DNA from: Gari tellinella
Lineage: Eukaryota > Mollusca > Bivalvia > Cardiida > Psammobiidae
Assembly (NCBI GenBank): GCA_922989275.2
Contig: OV277859.1
Coordinates: forward strand, 82,704,198 to 82,768,197
Direction: 5' to 3'
Length of the DNA stretch: 64,000 bases
In this document: piece after piece, positions 55,903 through 64,000 of the stretch
Layout of the letters: each line of letters opens with the position of its first letter
Position numbering within the stretch: the first letter of the stretch is position 1
Notes under the pieces: generated by a model
Seen by the model: only the letters and a program-made list of their open reading frames with translations
What the model was told of the DNA's origin: nothing
Database searches by the model: none
Made by a program: the position numbers and the translations under genes

Positions 55903-56159
55903 AAAGAAAGTCGCAACCTACAGGCAAAGGGTTAGCACATAAGACACATAAGAAAATATGACGAACAACAGAATATATATATATGTATAGAAGTGAAGAA
56001 AGAACTCGATGCTGGATAGAAATATCAGAAAAAGACGTAATGAAAAATCAGCCGCCGCGGCCTTTCTCCAAGTAGTTCTATATGCATGTATATATCGTAA
56101 AAAGACCTAATGAAAAACAGCAGCCGCGGCCGGGAATCCAAAGACCCGTGGTTCGAATA

Positions 56160-56790
56160 TTAAATGACTGGTGGAATATCAAATAGATTTAATCCTGATC
56201 ATACGCCGAGTTACTCCACATCTGGTTAGGGTTCAACTTTTTATAAATAACCACTTGTATTCGAGATAATCAGTGAAAGTTAATACATAAAAATTAAATC
56301 TGCAGATTTTTTAGATATTTTCTACCATGGTAGTAATGCACGTGTTTAACGTGCACGGCAATATTACATTTCTTATTTGTTAAATACCCTTTAATTCTTA
56401 TTCTTAAATCTTAGAGAAAATAACTACAGTCAACTCTAAAAGATATGTATCGTCTGCCCTCGTTCTGCACTTGTTCCTAGGATTTTAAACATACGGTTAA
56501 ATGAAAATTTTAAATACATGGTGGAATATCAAATAGTTTTTATCCTGATCATACGCCGAGTTACTCGGCATCTGGTTAGGGTTCAACTTATAAATAACCA
56601 CTTGTATTCGAGATAATCAGTGAAAGTTAATACATAAAGATTAAATCTGCAGGTTAATAATATAATAGTTACAACCATGGTAATAATGCACGTGTTTTAC
56701 GTGCACGGCAATATTACATATTGAACATTTTTAAAAATAGTTTAATTCTCATTCTTAAATCTTAGGCAACATGGCTACAGTGAAATCGAA
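56160..56790 (+). repeat. Tandem duplication, unit about 360 bp
   Basis: Block 56165-56420 (GGTGGAATATCAAATAG; GATCATACGCCGAGTTACTC; AATGCACGTGTTTAACGTGC; TCTTATTCTTAAATCTTAG) recurs at 56520-56765. A third, shorter relative follows at 56999-57120. Each starts with half of a CAAACAGT-type hairpin. The second copy runs into an ATG (56771) that opens a 79-codon plus-strand frame, MATVKSKYTKYIYISDDQ; the first copy has a degraded version of the same start. Confidence 0.8.
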
Positions 56791-57164
56791 ATATACGAAA
56801 TATATCTATATTTCAGATGACCAAACTAACAAATTCAAGACATTGAAAATTCGTCAATGCACGTGCTTAATGAGCAACGATATAAAAATTTACAATTTCT
56901 ATAATCCATTCTCGGGCATGCCATCAACCTGTCAAAAAGTGGATCGTCTGTATTTCAAAGTTATTTTATATATCAATAGACTAAATTCAAAAAATGTCAA
57001 ACAGTTTTGATCCTGATCATACGCCGAATTATATTCTGCAACTGATCAGTATCCAAGCTTTTTGCAATTAACCAATATATTCGTGATACATTGGTGAAAT
57101 GGTTAATACATTATCATGGCAGTGAATGTGGTAACATTTTTTTTTAAATAATAAAAGAACTAAC

Positions 57165-57259
57165 CTGAATTGCACGTGCCATCGACCACAACCGTCACAT
57201 GTTATTGCTTCTTGTAGTTTATGTACCACTTTCTCGGATGCTATGCAAATATGACTCAT
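57165..57259 (-). CDS. Probable first coding exon with CxxC...WH motif
   Basis: Minus strand: ATG at 57259-57257 (context cacaATGA) opens MSHICIASEKVVHKLQEAIT then CDGCGRWHVQ and a donor (CAG|GTTAGT) after 57165. 'I.CDGC.RW.H' resembles the start of PHD-like zinc fingers seen in some transposon-derived proteins, for example beside MULE transposase domains. That link is inference. It sits inside the unit with GGGCGCGAAACG iteron ends, so it may be that element's own gene. No following exon was found toward lower coordinates. Confidence 0.42.
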
Positions 57260-58101
57260 TGTGAACAAAAAAAAACAAAGTGAACCACAGCATATGCCAC
57301 TATCTTACTTAATTATTCCTCAATCCAATATTGTTTCAAAGGACTTGATTTACTCTAATTTTCATCGAATCATCGTTCAATAATATTTAATCACAACCTG
57401 TAATTACCTTAAAACCTATCAAAATCGATTTCTATTCAAATCGGTTGTTTCAATTTTAAATGACGGGTTTTGGTTTTAATTATAATCCCTCATTAAACAT
57501 CAAAGTTCGTGAAAAACGCAACAAACAAGGTGCAATAAACAAAGCAAATTAACACCTGTTTGATGGTACCGTGGACATTCTTTATGCCCTCGCACGTTCG
57601 CGAATTATTTGACACTTACGTGTGTGAAAGATAACAAATTGTCGTCATATTAATACATTCAAGTGTTAAGATAATTATGTGTTACTATGGCAATCATGTT
57701 ATGTTTAAACAGTTAATACAAACAAACAACAACAATGTAATCATTATTAAATTGTTTGTAGCTATTTTTTAATAAATATGATTACAAATTTCAAATATGA
57801 CATAAATTTACAAAAGTATTAAAAATATTAAGAACAAATAACACGATACATTATATTTTTCACACTTTTATTGTTTTACAAATACAAATTGGGAGAAAGA
57901 AAAATTGATTTTCTATTCATTTTTATTACATGAAACTTAAAACTTAAGTTTATGGGATAACATACATATATTTAGTAAGTTTATAAAATTGGGGGCGAAA
58001 CGACTAGCCCTTAGGGGGCGAAACGACTCGGGTCTCATTTGGGAGCGAAACGACCAGGGTGGAAACGGCTTGGGCGCGAAACGACCCGGAATCATACACA
58101 C

Positions 58102-58358
58102 CAGGGTTATAGATAAGGGGAGTATTGGAGTATTTACCCAATTAAAATTGTGGAAAAAGCAATTGTTTTTCACAACAAGGAGTAACAAAAAGCAAAGAAA
58201 TGTAGCAAAAAGCAAAGAAAATTTGGAAACCTTATTAGAATATGAATAATACCCAATTACGAAAACTCCCAATACCCAATAAAAAATTTAAAAACCCAAT
58301 TCTGTAAAATATCAAGGAGTAAATACCCAATTGCATCAAAACCTTATCTATTACCCTG
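58102..58358. mobile_element. CAGGG-ended MITE (diverged)
   Basis: CAGGGTTATAGATAAGGGGA at 58102 and CCTTATCTATTACCCTG ending 58358. CACAC flanks both sides (5 bp; the sixth base differs). The interior consists of ACCCAATT/AATTGGGT-like words and a repeated AGCAAAGAAA. Relative of 15270 by its ends only. Confidence 0.7.
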
Positions 58359-58386
58359 CACACCCAAGTAACTCCCGCTACATATT

Positions 58387-58487
58387 AGTTATAGTTCATT
58401 TTTTGAAAATTATGCAATATAACCTGGAGCGACCGTAGGGAGCGAACAGGTTATGTTGTATAATTTTCAAACAAATGAACTATAACT
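58387..58487. repeat. 101-bp palindrome
   Basis: AGTTATAGTTCATTTTTTGA and AATTATGCAATATAACCTG pair with CAGGTTATGTTGTATAATTT and ATGAACTATAACT around GAGCGACCGTAGGGAGCGAA. High symmetry, so probably young or selected. Confidence 0.85.
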
Positions 58488-59909
58488 GATTTACCGTTTG
58501 CCTAAAATATGACACGTTGGCTAGTGTATGGCAGTTACCGTTCAACCTACTTTACCTATACTAAGTTATCGCTCAACCCAAATTACCGCTCGACCTAGTT
58601 TGTCAGCCAATGAAAGGGCGATGGGCGGTGCTTTGTATTTTCGGAAGCCGGCGAGTTCACTTTTACATATGACGTCACACGAAAACTAGAAAATCGACCG
58701 GGAACCCTGTACGCGTGTAGAGCTCGCTGTAGGCAATTCCAATTAGAAACAAAACCGAGCATGAGCTAGCATGTCACCCAAATGGAATTTAAAAATAGAT
58801 TCAATTGAGGACGATTTTTATTTGTGTTCCGACAGTAAAGTGTTGAAAACTGGCGTGAAAGAGCTGCTGTGGACTGGCGTGACATGAAAATGCTTCATCA
58901 ATTGATTTGCTAAAAAATACCAAGCATTAAGCAGCACCTGATCAACCAAGATTCGAGTCCTTTCTTCATTCATGCACTAATGGAGCCAAGCAATAATTGT
59001 TTTAAATTCAGTTTAGAAAACCCCCCACAAATTATAGGGTTAAAACATCCTAAGTCAAGAGCATTCTTGGTTTTTAAATGACATTCATCTGGACTGTGTT
59101 GTTTAGTGCATTATACTATAAATGACAAAAATGCACATGTCATCGAAGGGGATTGAAGACGGGTGGCTGTTTAACGCAAGAATTAAACGCTTATAGGAGC
59201 CTCTGTATTGTTTGCCTTATGCATTGATAAAAAGCAGCCGTATTTTAGTACAATATTGAAAATAAGCACATTTCTTTTGAGACGTTTTACAGTCAAATAT
59301 TTGTAAAACGATTACACAAAAGAAGACAATACCCACAGGTCGACTGCTTAACCCTCTCAACCCAACACTTATACAATGAACAATTCGAGTCTAGGCCATT
59401 TTGTAATAGGAGATCTACGATGTGGTTCTACAATGTTTGCAGTGGACAAGTGTAACGGGTACATTTTAAATGACGAGTGTACTCGTCACCTAGGGTTCAA
59501 TGAGTTAATGCAGGACATGATTAATGGGTTTCATATTAATTTCATTATGCACTAACTATAGTCTCCTGTCTACAGAAATATTTGATTTATTCGGGCCTCT
59601 TCATTGAAAGGCCGCAGTACATAGGTTATACTGTAATTCGCAGCTGAGCGGTTGCTGTATGACGTAATGATGCGCTACGCTCCTCCTTAGCACGCGGTGT
59701 CCTTGACCGGTTCATGACTTGTTTATTTCTCTGCCATACCCAAGTACAAAATTGAACGAATATGCGATATATTTTTTCATTTCTCGCTGAAATGGAGCCC
59801 TACCATTGGCTGGTAATCTAGGGCAAACGGTAAAAAAGGTTAGAGCAACGACATATTCTTGTCCAAGTCTTGTGCGAACATATTCTGAATTTGCTCCAAA
59901 ATTGACAGC
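58488..59909. other. Non-repetitive stretch with one short ORF
   Basis: GC-richer than most of the window, with a TGACGTCA (CRE-like) at 58672. A 38-codon plus frame runs from ATG 58771 to TGA 58885-58887 (MSPKWNLKIDSIEDDFYLC). It could be a first exon but has no partner; left unassigned. Repeated TTACCG(T/C)TC(A/G)ACC words occur at 58540-58600. Confidence 0.35.
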
Positions 59910-59911
59910 TA

Positions 59912-60919
59912 CAGCGCCGGGTCATATTATTATAAACAATATGGCCGTCACGTTATGGACTGTAAGATTTGTCTACCTTTGACTATGTTTTATATTTAGG
60001 TTACTGTACATAAAACATCGATGATGACTTAACCATTACACAGACGTCATACATATGACGTCATAACCTAAAATCTTGGAATATACTCTCGTGTTTGTTT
60101 TCTTTTAGTGATCTCGTAAGTGATGGGGAAAGCCAAATATCTGTGTACCAGTGTGATAGAAATTAGTGTAAATAAATACTTAAAAGATGGAAAATGCTCT
60201 AAAAATGCAAAACTGCTAGGATTTTTAATAGATGTTCAGTATTTGCTGTTGCTAATCGGCATAAACAAAGAGGAATAATAGTATACAGGCTAAGAAGTGG
60301 AAAGAAGAGAAATGCCAAAGCCCTGTCTGTCCGTCCAAGGTCAGCCTCGTGATTTGTTACTGTATTTCCTGATACGGAGTACAGACAATATCTGTTGTTG
60401 GTAGCAAAATGCATGCACATATCTTAATAGATATTAACGACACCAATCTTTGGCGAGTTGTTGGTAGACATTTCACAAAACAGGTCTTATATTTTCCCTA
60501 ATGAGTGTGCTGGTACATAGGGTGCGGAGTGTGGCACAGTTAAAACGAAGACACAGCAATAGTGGACTTTTATGGCCAGCTCAATCCCCAAATGCCAATA
60601 ATATTGAAAACTGTTGGTTGTTGCTAAAATCCCAGCCCAGGAAAAAAGTAGCTCGCATCCAAAGTAAGCAGGACTTTGAGAGTAAAATCAGATCAATCTC
60701 GACTAACATTCCTCTTCATTACATAAAAACCTTGTAAAACTCTCTCGCATAGCAAACGGTAAAAATTATAAGAGCCAAAGAACACATCACTGAATATTGA
60801 TGTTAAAAATGCTTTTTTACATCCTTGCTATAAAGTTATTTGTTAGTGTTTGGCAATGTTGATAATACGCCGTTACGTCAATGACGTCATTTTGTTTATA
60901 ATAATATGACCCGGCGCTG
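59912..60919 (+). mobile_element. Complete but decayed Tc1/mariner element
   Basis: CAGCGCCGGGTCATATTATT at 59912 is inverted as AATAATATGACCCGGCGCTG ending 60919, each bordered by TA (59910-59911, 60920-60921). The next block (TATAAACAATATGGCCGTCA / TGACGTCATTTTGTTTATAA) is also inverted, so the TIR is at least 40 bp. 1,008 bp, the right size for a shortened Tc1-type unit. It contains transposase remains. Confidence 0.88.
60120..60800 (+). pseudogene. Tc1/mariner transposase remnant
   Basis: The longest open piece, 60501-60737, holds GLLWPAQSPNANNIENCW, the third catalytic region of Tc1-type DDE/D transposases (usual form WP.QSPDLNPIE..W; the acid E is kept). It is followed by KSKIRSISTNIP-like helix sequence and, after two stops, the tail VKIIRAKE. 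Upstream, RLRSGKKRNAKALSVRPRSA near 60285 may be the 'GRPR' linker region between the helix-turn-helix and the catalytic domain. Multiple stops and lack of a visible first Asp motif mean it is inactive. The element boundaries are those of the TIRs at 59912 and 60919. Confidence 0.8.
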
Positions 60920-61479
60920 TACGTTCGCTTGTAGGCTTTGCCTATTCTATATTGAATAATAACTAGTGTCACCATAAATCGAAATGAAGCTGTTTAGTGT
61001 GTTTTGAGAAAATCCCTTAGCATGGCTTAGGCCTACAATGCCAAGTTACCACCACGCGCCCTTCATACCGATATACGACGGTTCACCATAATAAGAAATA
61101 CCCTTCACATTTATATTCTAGCTTTAAAACCCAGTAAAGTGCCTCTAACAGTAAAATGATGTAAACTCAATTTACCTTAGATATGATTAGTTTTACCATG
61201 GTTGGTTATCCCTTTTTCAGCTGAGGATCGCGTTGGGCTATATCGCAATTGCGGTGTACGAAAAAATGAACAATTCATGAGAATCACAAAATTGGCGGTC
61301 CATGGAAAATCAAAGCGCTGAAAGCGCTAAAGGCCTAGGGACTGGCATGATTAATGAACTAAAGAAATTGTAGTGATGATATTGAAACAAAACATCATTT
61401 TTTAAATCAATTTCTATTAAGAAAATCACAATAGTATGCCAAGCAGTTGTTCTCAGTACCCGGATACCGATAGAGAGGT

Positions 61480-61589
61480 GGGACGACTTTCAAAGTGACC
61501 CTGATCAGAAAAATGGTTTGTATATCTATTAGCTGGGACGACTTTCAAAGAGACCCTGATCAGAAAAATGGTTTGTATATCTATTAGCC
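61480..61589 (+). repeat. Exact tandem duplication, unit 55 bp
   Basis: GGGACGACTTTCAAAG(T/A)G and ACCCTGATCAGAAAAATGG to ATCTATTAG is present at 61480 and 61535 with one difference. Confidence 0.9.
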
Positions 61590-61618
61590 ATCTGAAGGCT
61601 GGACGAAATAAAGAAAAT

Positions 61619-61717
61619 ATGGACGCTTTAGAAATTATCCGTCGAATGAAGACTGTAAAGGCATTTTCACAACTCAGGATTCAGTTCAGGAAACGAAATT
61701 TGGTTAGTTTTTGTTAG
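61619..61717 (+). CDS. Possible short first exon or smORF
   Basis: ATG at 61619 opens MDALEIIRRMKTVKAFSQLR then IQFRKRNL, followed by a donor-like TTG|GTTAGT at 61703. An acceptor ttttaattccag at 62130-62141 lies downstream but leads to a stop after five codons. The basic, helical reading is unlike its surroundings, but no family is recognised. Confidence 0.22.
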   Translation: MDALEIIRRMKTVKAFSQLRIQFRKRNLVSFC

Positions 61718-62202
61718 CATTGATAGAATGCATTACTTGTAGTTGTTGTAAGGGTGTGAAATGCATGTGTATCGAATGAGCATCTATCCATGTGTAGTGG
61801 CGAAAGTGAAAGTACTTAAGGAGACTTCGATAGTATACACATATGGCAGGGGTAACATGACATGACAACACTCGTTGTGCGGTGTTTGGTTAAATACTAA
61901 TCATTTTTATAAATATTTCATCGACTCTGCGTGTAAATTTGCATATGTAAAACAATTGAACGTGTTTTGTGTTACTGTACTTCAAATATGAGATTAATTT
62001 TAGATTCTTACATGCCCTGTGCAATAGATTAGATCTATATTGTATTGCATTTGTTTTGAACTGATCCCATGAGAGATGGTAATTGTTAAGCATGTCGAGT
62101 TTGGGGTGTTACTAATATTAGTCCTGTGTTTTAATTCCAGGATGAGCACCAGCACTGAGGAGGCTCACACATATATAGCCAAGGCATGAACGAAAGAAAA
62201 TA

Positions 62203-62260
62203 CCGTATTTACCCTAACAGTTCGGACACACAAAAATAAATATATTTTTTGCTGTCCGAA
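62203..62260 (+). mobile_element. Possible left terminus of a pogo-like element
   Basis: TA then CCGTATTTACCCTAACAG and TTCGGACACACAAAAATA. This is terminal-repeat-like, with TGTCCGAATTCAT and GTGTCCGAA inverted words nearby (62253, 62293). The right terminus would lie beyond the window. It lies 5' of the CENP-B-like frame at 62912, which would be inside. Confidence 0.4.
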
Positions 62261-62375
62261 TTCATTATAAATTATTTCAATTCTTTTTAGGTGGTGTCCG
62301 AAGACATAATAATCTGTAACATGTATATTCTAAACGAAAAATTGTTTCCCCTCACACATGTTTTCTAAGACCAAC

Positions 62376-62471
62376 ATGGCGGCCGCGGTACATCAAAACG
62401 AAAGTACGGAAATTCTGATGCATTCCGATACCGCTGAAAGTTTTATTAAGCTGGCAGTTAAAAGAAGTGAC
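62376..62471 (+). CDS. 31-codon ORF starting in ATGGCGGCCGCGG
   Basis: A good initiation context (CCAACATGG) opens MAAAVHQNESTEILMHSDTA then ESFIKLAVKKK and TGA at 62469-62471. Lies in the only CpG-rich spot of this end of the window. It could be a first exon of the gene that includes 62912, or a smORF. Not recognised. Confidence 0.25.
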
Positions 62472-62911
62472 AACTAAAATTAAATCTGATAATCTCCTTA
62501 AATGTCCGCTAATAGCATCCATACAGTATCCCCTCTATTCATACTTGACAAACACATACATGATTTACACCTGATGTGTTGAAAACATCACAGCATAATT
62601 GAAGAGCTCTCCCAGGTACAGTAACTAATGACGTAGTGTGATGTGATTAGCGGCACCGGCCTTTGTCGTAACCAAACTGTGAAAACAGTAGGTGAGTTTG
62701 TCTGTTTTATTTGTTAAGTGTTAAGTGTTGTCGGCGTTCTATTTTATTTACCAATATTGTCAGTGTTCTCTGTAATTAGCATATTTGAAATCTGTATGTA
62801 AATTATTTTTTGATTGGCTACTAGATTAATTATCAATTAATCCAATCAATTCTTCTGCAAGATATTATCCAATGAAACTCTCTACGGACTCGACAGAAAT
62901 GTTTAAAAACG

Positions 62912-63325
62912 ATGGGAAAATCATATTTGTTATTCAAAATGGATAAGTTTGTGCAACGTTTTAAGAGTAGTGAAAACGCCTTGCTGCAGGCGTGGAAGGA
63001 TAATCCAATTCCAAAGGGTCAGCCAAAACGTCCTGTTGGGAGGCCAAAGAAACGGAAAGCAGAAGACCAGCTAGAGGGAGCTTCCAAACGCCCAAACAAC
63101 AGAGACATCAATGAAGACCACTCGGACCCACTGCTTACGTCCTCAACACCAACAAAACGTGGAGCGTACAAAGCATTCACTTTGAAGCAGAAGCGGGAAG
63201 TGGTTGACTTTGCATGCCGCCGAGTTGATACAGCCTCTGAACAAGGAGTTCAAAGCCAGCCGTACCTGGGCAGAAAAGTTCATGAGGAGGCACACAACGG
63301 TTTCATAGGGAAATGTTCAAATTTC
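62912..63325 (+). pseudogene. CENP-B/Tigger-type DNA-binding gene, 5' part, frameshifted
   Basis: ATG at 62912 opens a 144-codon frame: MDKFVQRFKSSENALLQAW, an AT-hook-like QPKRPVGRPKKRKAEDQ (about residues 38-54), an acidic linker, then KRGAYKAFTLKQKREVVDFA, a helix-turn-helix of the psq/CENP-B type. At about 63235 the frame slips. The second frame continues PLNKEFKASRTWAEKFMRRH, the 'F+AS.W...F..RH' signature of the CENP-B second helix-turn-helix, and stops at TAG. Such pairs of DNA-binding modules head pogo/Tigger transposases and genes derived from them. No DDE domain is seen before the window edge. A one- or two-base frameshift, or an unseen short intron, explains the break. Confidence 0.65.
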
Positions 63326-63346
63326 TTAATAAAAGGCTATTGGTAA

Positions 63347-64000
63347 GTTTGAAAGTATTTTTGAAGATGAAAAATTTTATTTTAGGGGAGAATGCATTAA
63401 TATGTTACTTTGTGGCATGATTTTAACAAAATGCGCACTAAGATGATGACTTTTTGTAGTCGGATGGGTATAAAACTGGGGCAGTCTGGAAATCAGTGGT
63501 TCAGGCTAAATAAACTGGGAATCAGCATCATTTTACTGGTGGGTGCAGACACATGAAAATTGTGCAAAATCGACCTGGAATCCCTATTGTTTGTGCCAAA
63601 GTTCCTAAAAGCAACAGGTTCAGTGAGTCTAAAAATACTTTTCACTAAGTGCCATCACTTGACGAACACTCTCTAATTTTTCGGAGAAGATGTGGGTTTT
63701 GAGGCTTTTTTGTCATGGGTTTTCGCGACCATAACAAACTTTAAATTTGGCCACAGAGGAATCTGAACGTGTGCTTATGTGGATGGTTTCAGCTGTTTTG
63801 TTATGCCTAGAGATGTATTTACTGATATAGGACTGAGTTTTGATTCTGGTTTGTGCGTGAAAGTCAGGAGGAGATAAATATAGATGTCAAGTAGACCACC
63901 GGTGCCGAGATTTCAGAAAAAACCGTTGTGTGCCTCCTGAGACGCCACGAGCTGGTATTACGCGCAAATACTTCAGTAGCCCAACGCCTTCCAGCTGACC
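63347..64000. other. Intergenic or intronic, nothing recognised
   Basis: No convincing ORF, hairpin or repeat match inside the window. It may hold the intron or the lost remainder of the CENP-B-like gene. Confidence 0.4.

Larger units (their letters stand above)
55484..58095. mobile_element. Unit bounded by inverted GGGCGCGAAACGACC iterons
   Basis: At 55484-55567 four copies of CGTTTCGCGCCCAA-like words stand in a row. At 57985-58085 five inverted copies of GGGCGCGAAACGA do so. CGACCAGGGTGGAAACGG and CTTGGGCGCGAAAC are identical in the two arms. The interior (2.4 kb) has a hairpin, tandem duplications, a plus frame at 56771 and a minus-strand exon at 57259. No target duplication is visible. 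Confidence 0.6.

Noticed and set aside
58671..60890. Functional CRE (TGACGTCA) cluster
   Set aside because: Three octamers over 2.2 kb, one of them within a transposon TIR; too sparse to support a promoter.

Overview
The window is animal nuclear DNA: AT-rich, with split genes, almost no long ORFs, and very dense in mobile-element remains. A bivalve mollusc, probably a heterodont (clam-like) species, fits best. The reasons are many tandem-repeat-containing elements with ...CGCTCACCTG / CAGGTGAGCTAAAA ends, of the kind known from bivalves (pearl-like and tandem-repeat MITEs), tRNA-headed SINEs with a conserved mollusc-type tail, and several non-LTR retrotransposons. The organism call is inference; no search was run.

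Host genes are few. Three exons of one thioredoxin gene lie on the minus strand at 44044-43946 (WCGPC active site), 34448-34383 and 17582-17517 (C-terminus and stop). All three are in phase 0 and spread over more than 26 kb. The first exon and the MPTF-type exon were not found by eye. Unrecognised terminal exons lie at 528-197 (minus, helical) and 10338-10439 (plus). A 5' exon with a CxxC motif lies at 57259-57165 (minus).

Layout: 0.8-6.3 kb is an imperfect palindrome with about 2.7-kb arms. 6.4-7.1 kb is a long-TIR Tc1/mariner-type element. 7.6-17.9 kb is packed with short MITEs (TTAA-flanked piggyBac-like, TA-flanked pogo-like, CAGGG-ended with 6-bp duplications) and two families of about 70-bp hairpins. 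18.0-24.6 kb is a nested block: a tandem-repeat element split by a 6,021-bp element with CACTGG...CCAGTG termini and a 5-bp target duplication, itself invaded by two more tandem-repeat elements. 24.7-38.9 kb is tandem-repeat elements, a SINE with 13-bp duplications, a LINE 3' end and a Tc1 transposase tail. 39-44 kb holds palindromic MITEs, a minisatellite and a thioredoxin exon. 44.2-48.1 kb is two decayed LINEs on the minus strand. 48.3-50.9 kb is a tandem-repeat element with a homogeneous 319-bp array. 50.98-54.4 kb and 55.5-58.1 kb are two units bounded by inverted iteron-like repeats, with a LINE 3' end between them. 59.9-60.9 kb is a complete but decayed Tc1/mariner element. 62.2 kb to the end holds the frameshifted 5' part of a CENP-B/Tigger-type DNA-binding gene.

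Most promising leads: the 6-kb CAC-ended element with a 5-bp duplication (Transib/RAG-like ends are one option), the same hairpin core found inside MITEs with different termini, and the two iteron-ended units.
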